Assembly: GCA_001515955.1 (NCBI GenBank)
Contig: LOES01000226.1
Span: forward strand, 1-7,822
Source of the DNA: Clostridia bacterium BRH_c25
GTDB taxonomy: Bacteria > Bacillota_A > Clostridia > Lutisporales > Lutisporaceae
Direction: 5' to 3'
DNA length: 7,822 nt
Shown in pieces: positions 6,890-7,822 of the stretch (within the stretch, counting starts at the first letter, position 1; the number at the start of each line of letters is the position of its first letter). The translations under genes were made by a program, and so were the position numbers. The notes beneath the pieces are model-generated. The model was not told where the DNA came from and did not search any database. It was given only the letters and a program-made list of their open reading frames with translations.

Positions 6890-7204
6890 ATGTCAGATTC
6901 AGATAAAGGCTTTTTCAAGAGAGTATATGAAATAGTATCCCGGATACCTGAGGGGAAGGTTGCTACTTACGGCGGCATAGGCAGGATGCTCGGGTATCCA
7001 AGAGGAGCCAAGATAGTCGGCTGGGCGATGCGAAGTGCGCCTGAGGGTTTGAATCTGCCCTGCCACAGGGTAGTAAAGGCAACGGGAGAGCTGTCTCCCG
7101 GCTATGTGTTCGGAGACTATGAAATCCAGAGGGCAATGCTGGCTTCCGAAGGGATCACCTTCAGGGAAGATGGTACTATTGATATGGAGAGGCACCTGTG
7201 GTAA
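6890..7204 (+). CDS. MGMT-fold alkyltransferase-like protein with PCHR cysteine
   Basis: This 104-residue protein consists only of the DNA-binding and active-site domain of O6-alkylguanine-DNA alkyltransferases, the size of stand-alone alkyltransferase-like (ATL) proteins such as fission yeast Atl1. The active-site motif PCHRV (57-61) contains the acceptor cysteine C58, where ATLs usually have tryptophan. Against human MGMT the region aligns without gaps: Y27 matches Y114 and E87 probably matches E172. K41 replaces the arginine finger R128 and A50 replaces N137. The segment AMRSAPEGLNLP and the C-terminal Trp recall ATLs. It probably binds O6-alkylguanine in DNA; whether it removes the alkyl group or only flags the lesion is open. 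The start at 6890 follows AAGGAGG. The gene lies 51 bp past the vWA operon and may be cotranscribed, though a functional link is not evident. Confidence 0.88.
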   Translation: MSDSDKGFFKRVYEIVSRIPEGKVATYGGIGRMLGYPRGAKIVGWAMRSAPEGLNLPCHRVVKATGELSPGYVFGDYEIQRAMLASEGITFREDGTIDMERHLW

Positions 7205-7207
7205 TAT
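7179..7207 (+). promoter_or_regulatory. Possible promoter for the small ORF and lipoprotein
   Basis: TTGATA at 7179-7184 (five of six matches to the -35 consensus) is followed after 17 bp by TAATAT at 7202-7207 (four of six). A TG lies one base upstream of the -10 element (7199-7200), the extended -10 arrangement. It overlaps the end of the alkyltransferase-like gene. It is a consensus match only and could be chance. Confidence 0.35.
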
Positions 7208-7256
7208 ACAATGATATTTAACTTTTATCGGTAAAGAATTTGACGGAGGGATTTTA

Positions 7257-7361
7257 ATGGAACTGAATAAATATATGGAACTGGCTTTGGAAGAAGCCAG
7301 AATCAGCAGATATATTGATAAAGCAAATCAGCCCACGGCTCAAATTTTCAAGGAATTATGA
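7257..7361 (+). CDS. 34-residue small ORF, possibly the 5' part of a broken gene
   Basis: An ATG at 7257 follows GGAGGG (7245-7250) by 6 nt, which is a strong translation signal. The product begins MELNKYMELALEEARISRY and stops at TGA 7359-7361 after 34 residues. It is charged and likely helical, with no signal peptide. I do not recognise it. The opening MELALEEA loosely recalls the N-terminus of TadA/RibD-type deaminases, but nothing after it does, and no zinc-binding motif is present. A second open stretch in another frame (about 7354-7473) continues in protein-like composition (NYDKLRPYTDYCEE) and lacks its own good start, so a frameshifted gene is an alternative to a genuine short peptide. 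Confidence 0.45.
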   Translation: MELNKYMELALEEARISRYIDKANQPTAQIFKEL

Positions 7362-7416
7362 TAAGCTTAGACCATATACGGATTACTGTGAGGAAATGAT
7401 CAGCATTGAAGGAAAT

Positions 7417-7438
7417 TCCCCTGATAATCAAAAGGGGA
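7417..7438 (+). other. Weak hairpin upstream of the lipoprotein gene
   Basis: TCCCCT (7417-7422) can pair with AGGGGA (7433-7438) across a 10-nt loop. No T-run follows. It lies just before the likely ribosome binding site (GGGGTGG, 7443-7449), so it could influence access to it, but a stem this short may be chance. Confidence 0.25.
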
Positions 7439-7456
7439 GAGTGGGGTGGAAAAATT

Positions 7457-7822
7457 ATGAAACAAAAAAATAAAAATGTTCTGGACGGAAATAAAAGGCA
7501 CCGGGGTATGCCGGTGTTGTGCATTATTTTTTTAGTGATCCTGATTGCCGGCTTAAGTGCAGCCTGTACCCGGACGGAAGTTGTGAAAAATACTGTCTCT
7601 GATGAGCAGGACCAAATTACCGGTTTTGCATGGGATATAGTAAACAGGAATATTGCTGACTATGAATTGGACCCAGAGGTGAAAATTATTGACAGCAGGA
7701 TAACCCGTCTGGAAATGGTTGAGAAGCTTGATGGACTGGCAGATACATCCATTTATGTTTATGCACTGGAATACCGTCTGCTGCCGGAAGATTTGAGTAA
7801 GGTGCTTATGGCAGGGGGCATG
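7457..7822 (+). CDS. Lipoprotein of unknown function (3' end outside the window)
   Basis: The frame is open from the ATG at 7457 to the last base, giving 122 residues with no stop. The N-terminus is a lipoprotein signal peptide: a basic region (MKQKNKN, KRHR), a hydrophobic core at about 19-32 (PVLCIIFLVILIAG), and the lipobox LSAAC with the lipidated cysteine at C37. The mature part (GFAWDIVNRNIADYELDPE, then KIIDSRITRLE and IYVYALEYRLLPED) looks like a small secreted alpha/beta domain of the type common in clostridial lipoproteins, but I cannot name a family. GGGGTGG (7443-7449) lies 7 nt before the start. A later ATG at 7508 would remove the basic region and is less likely. The protein would be anchored to the outer face of the membrane. 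Confidence 0.8.
   Translation, partial: MKQKNKNVLDGNKRHRGMPVLCIIFLVILIAGLSAACTRTEVVKNTVSDEQDQITGFAWDIVNRNIADYELDPEVKIIDSRITRLEMVEKLDGLADTSIYVYALEYRLLPEDLSKVLMAGGM

Noticed and set aside
6472..6918. 148-codon minus-strand open frame opposite the end of the vWA gene
   Set aside because: Its Phe/Ser-rich translation is the mirror of the Lys/Glu-rich tail coded on the + strand, so it is a shadow frame.
6899..7195. 98-codon minus-strand open frame opposite the alkyltransferase-like gene
   Set aside because: The + strand frame has the PCHRV motif and a strong ribosome binding site; the antisense frame has neither.

Overview
The window holds a single-strand (+) gene cluster, most likely from a member of the Clostridia (Bacillota). 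The support is strong AGGAGG-type Shine-Dalgarno sites, use of ATG, GTG and TTG starts, a purine-rich coding strand with many AGA/AGG and ATA codons, and proteins anchored in one membrane including a lipoprotein. The species cannot be named from the sequence.

Region 1 (1-333): the last 22 codons of an upstream gene (2-70), then about 260 bp of non-coding DNA. This DNA carries an 8-bp tandem repeat whose G-runs form a textbook four-tract G-quadruplex motif (75-122), a CACGGA repeat at 9-11 bp spacing (130-170), and an imperfect inverted repeat (arms 123-144 and 262-283). A good sigma-A-type promoter (218-246) lies between the arms and probably drives the operon.

Region 2 (334-6838): four tightly packed genes form a MoxR/von Willebrand factor A (vWA) operon. 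They are a MoxR AAA+ ATPase, a DUF58 protein with a vWA-like fold, a BatA-like membrane protein with one vWA domain, and a 927-residue membrane protein with two vWA domains. Gaps are 13 bp and 47 bp, and the last pair overlaps by 11 bp. By analogy with MoxR/Bat systems, the cytoplasmic ATPase and DUF58 protein probably act with the membrane-anchored vWA proteins as a chaperone-like or assembly machine at the cell surface. The actual substrate is unknown. In the 927-residue protein the second vWA domain appears to be inserted into a glutamine-amidotransferase-like domain of the kind that is uninterrupted in its BatA-like neighbour.

Region 3 (6839-7822): a short hairpin directly after the vWA gene, then a 104-residue protein of the alkyltransferase-like (MGMT-fold) family that keeps the PCHR cysteine. 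Next come a 34-codon small ORF, possibly the 5' part of a broken gene, and the first 122 codons of a lipoprotein that runs off the window. No intrinsic terminator is visible, so readthrough from the operon into these genes is possible.

MoxR/DUF58/vWA clusters are a known family whose function remains unclear. The least explained parts are the repeat-rich leader, the nested domain layout, and the alkyltransferase-like protein that mixes features of two subfamilies.
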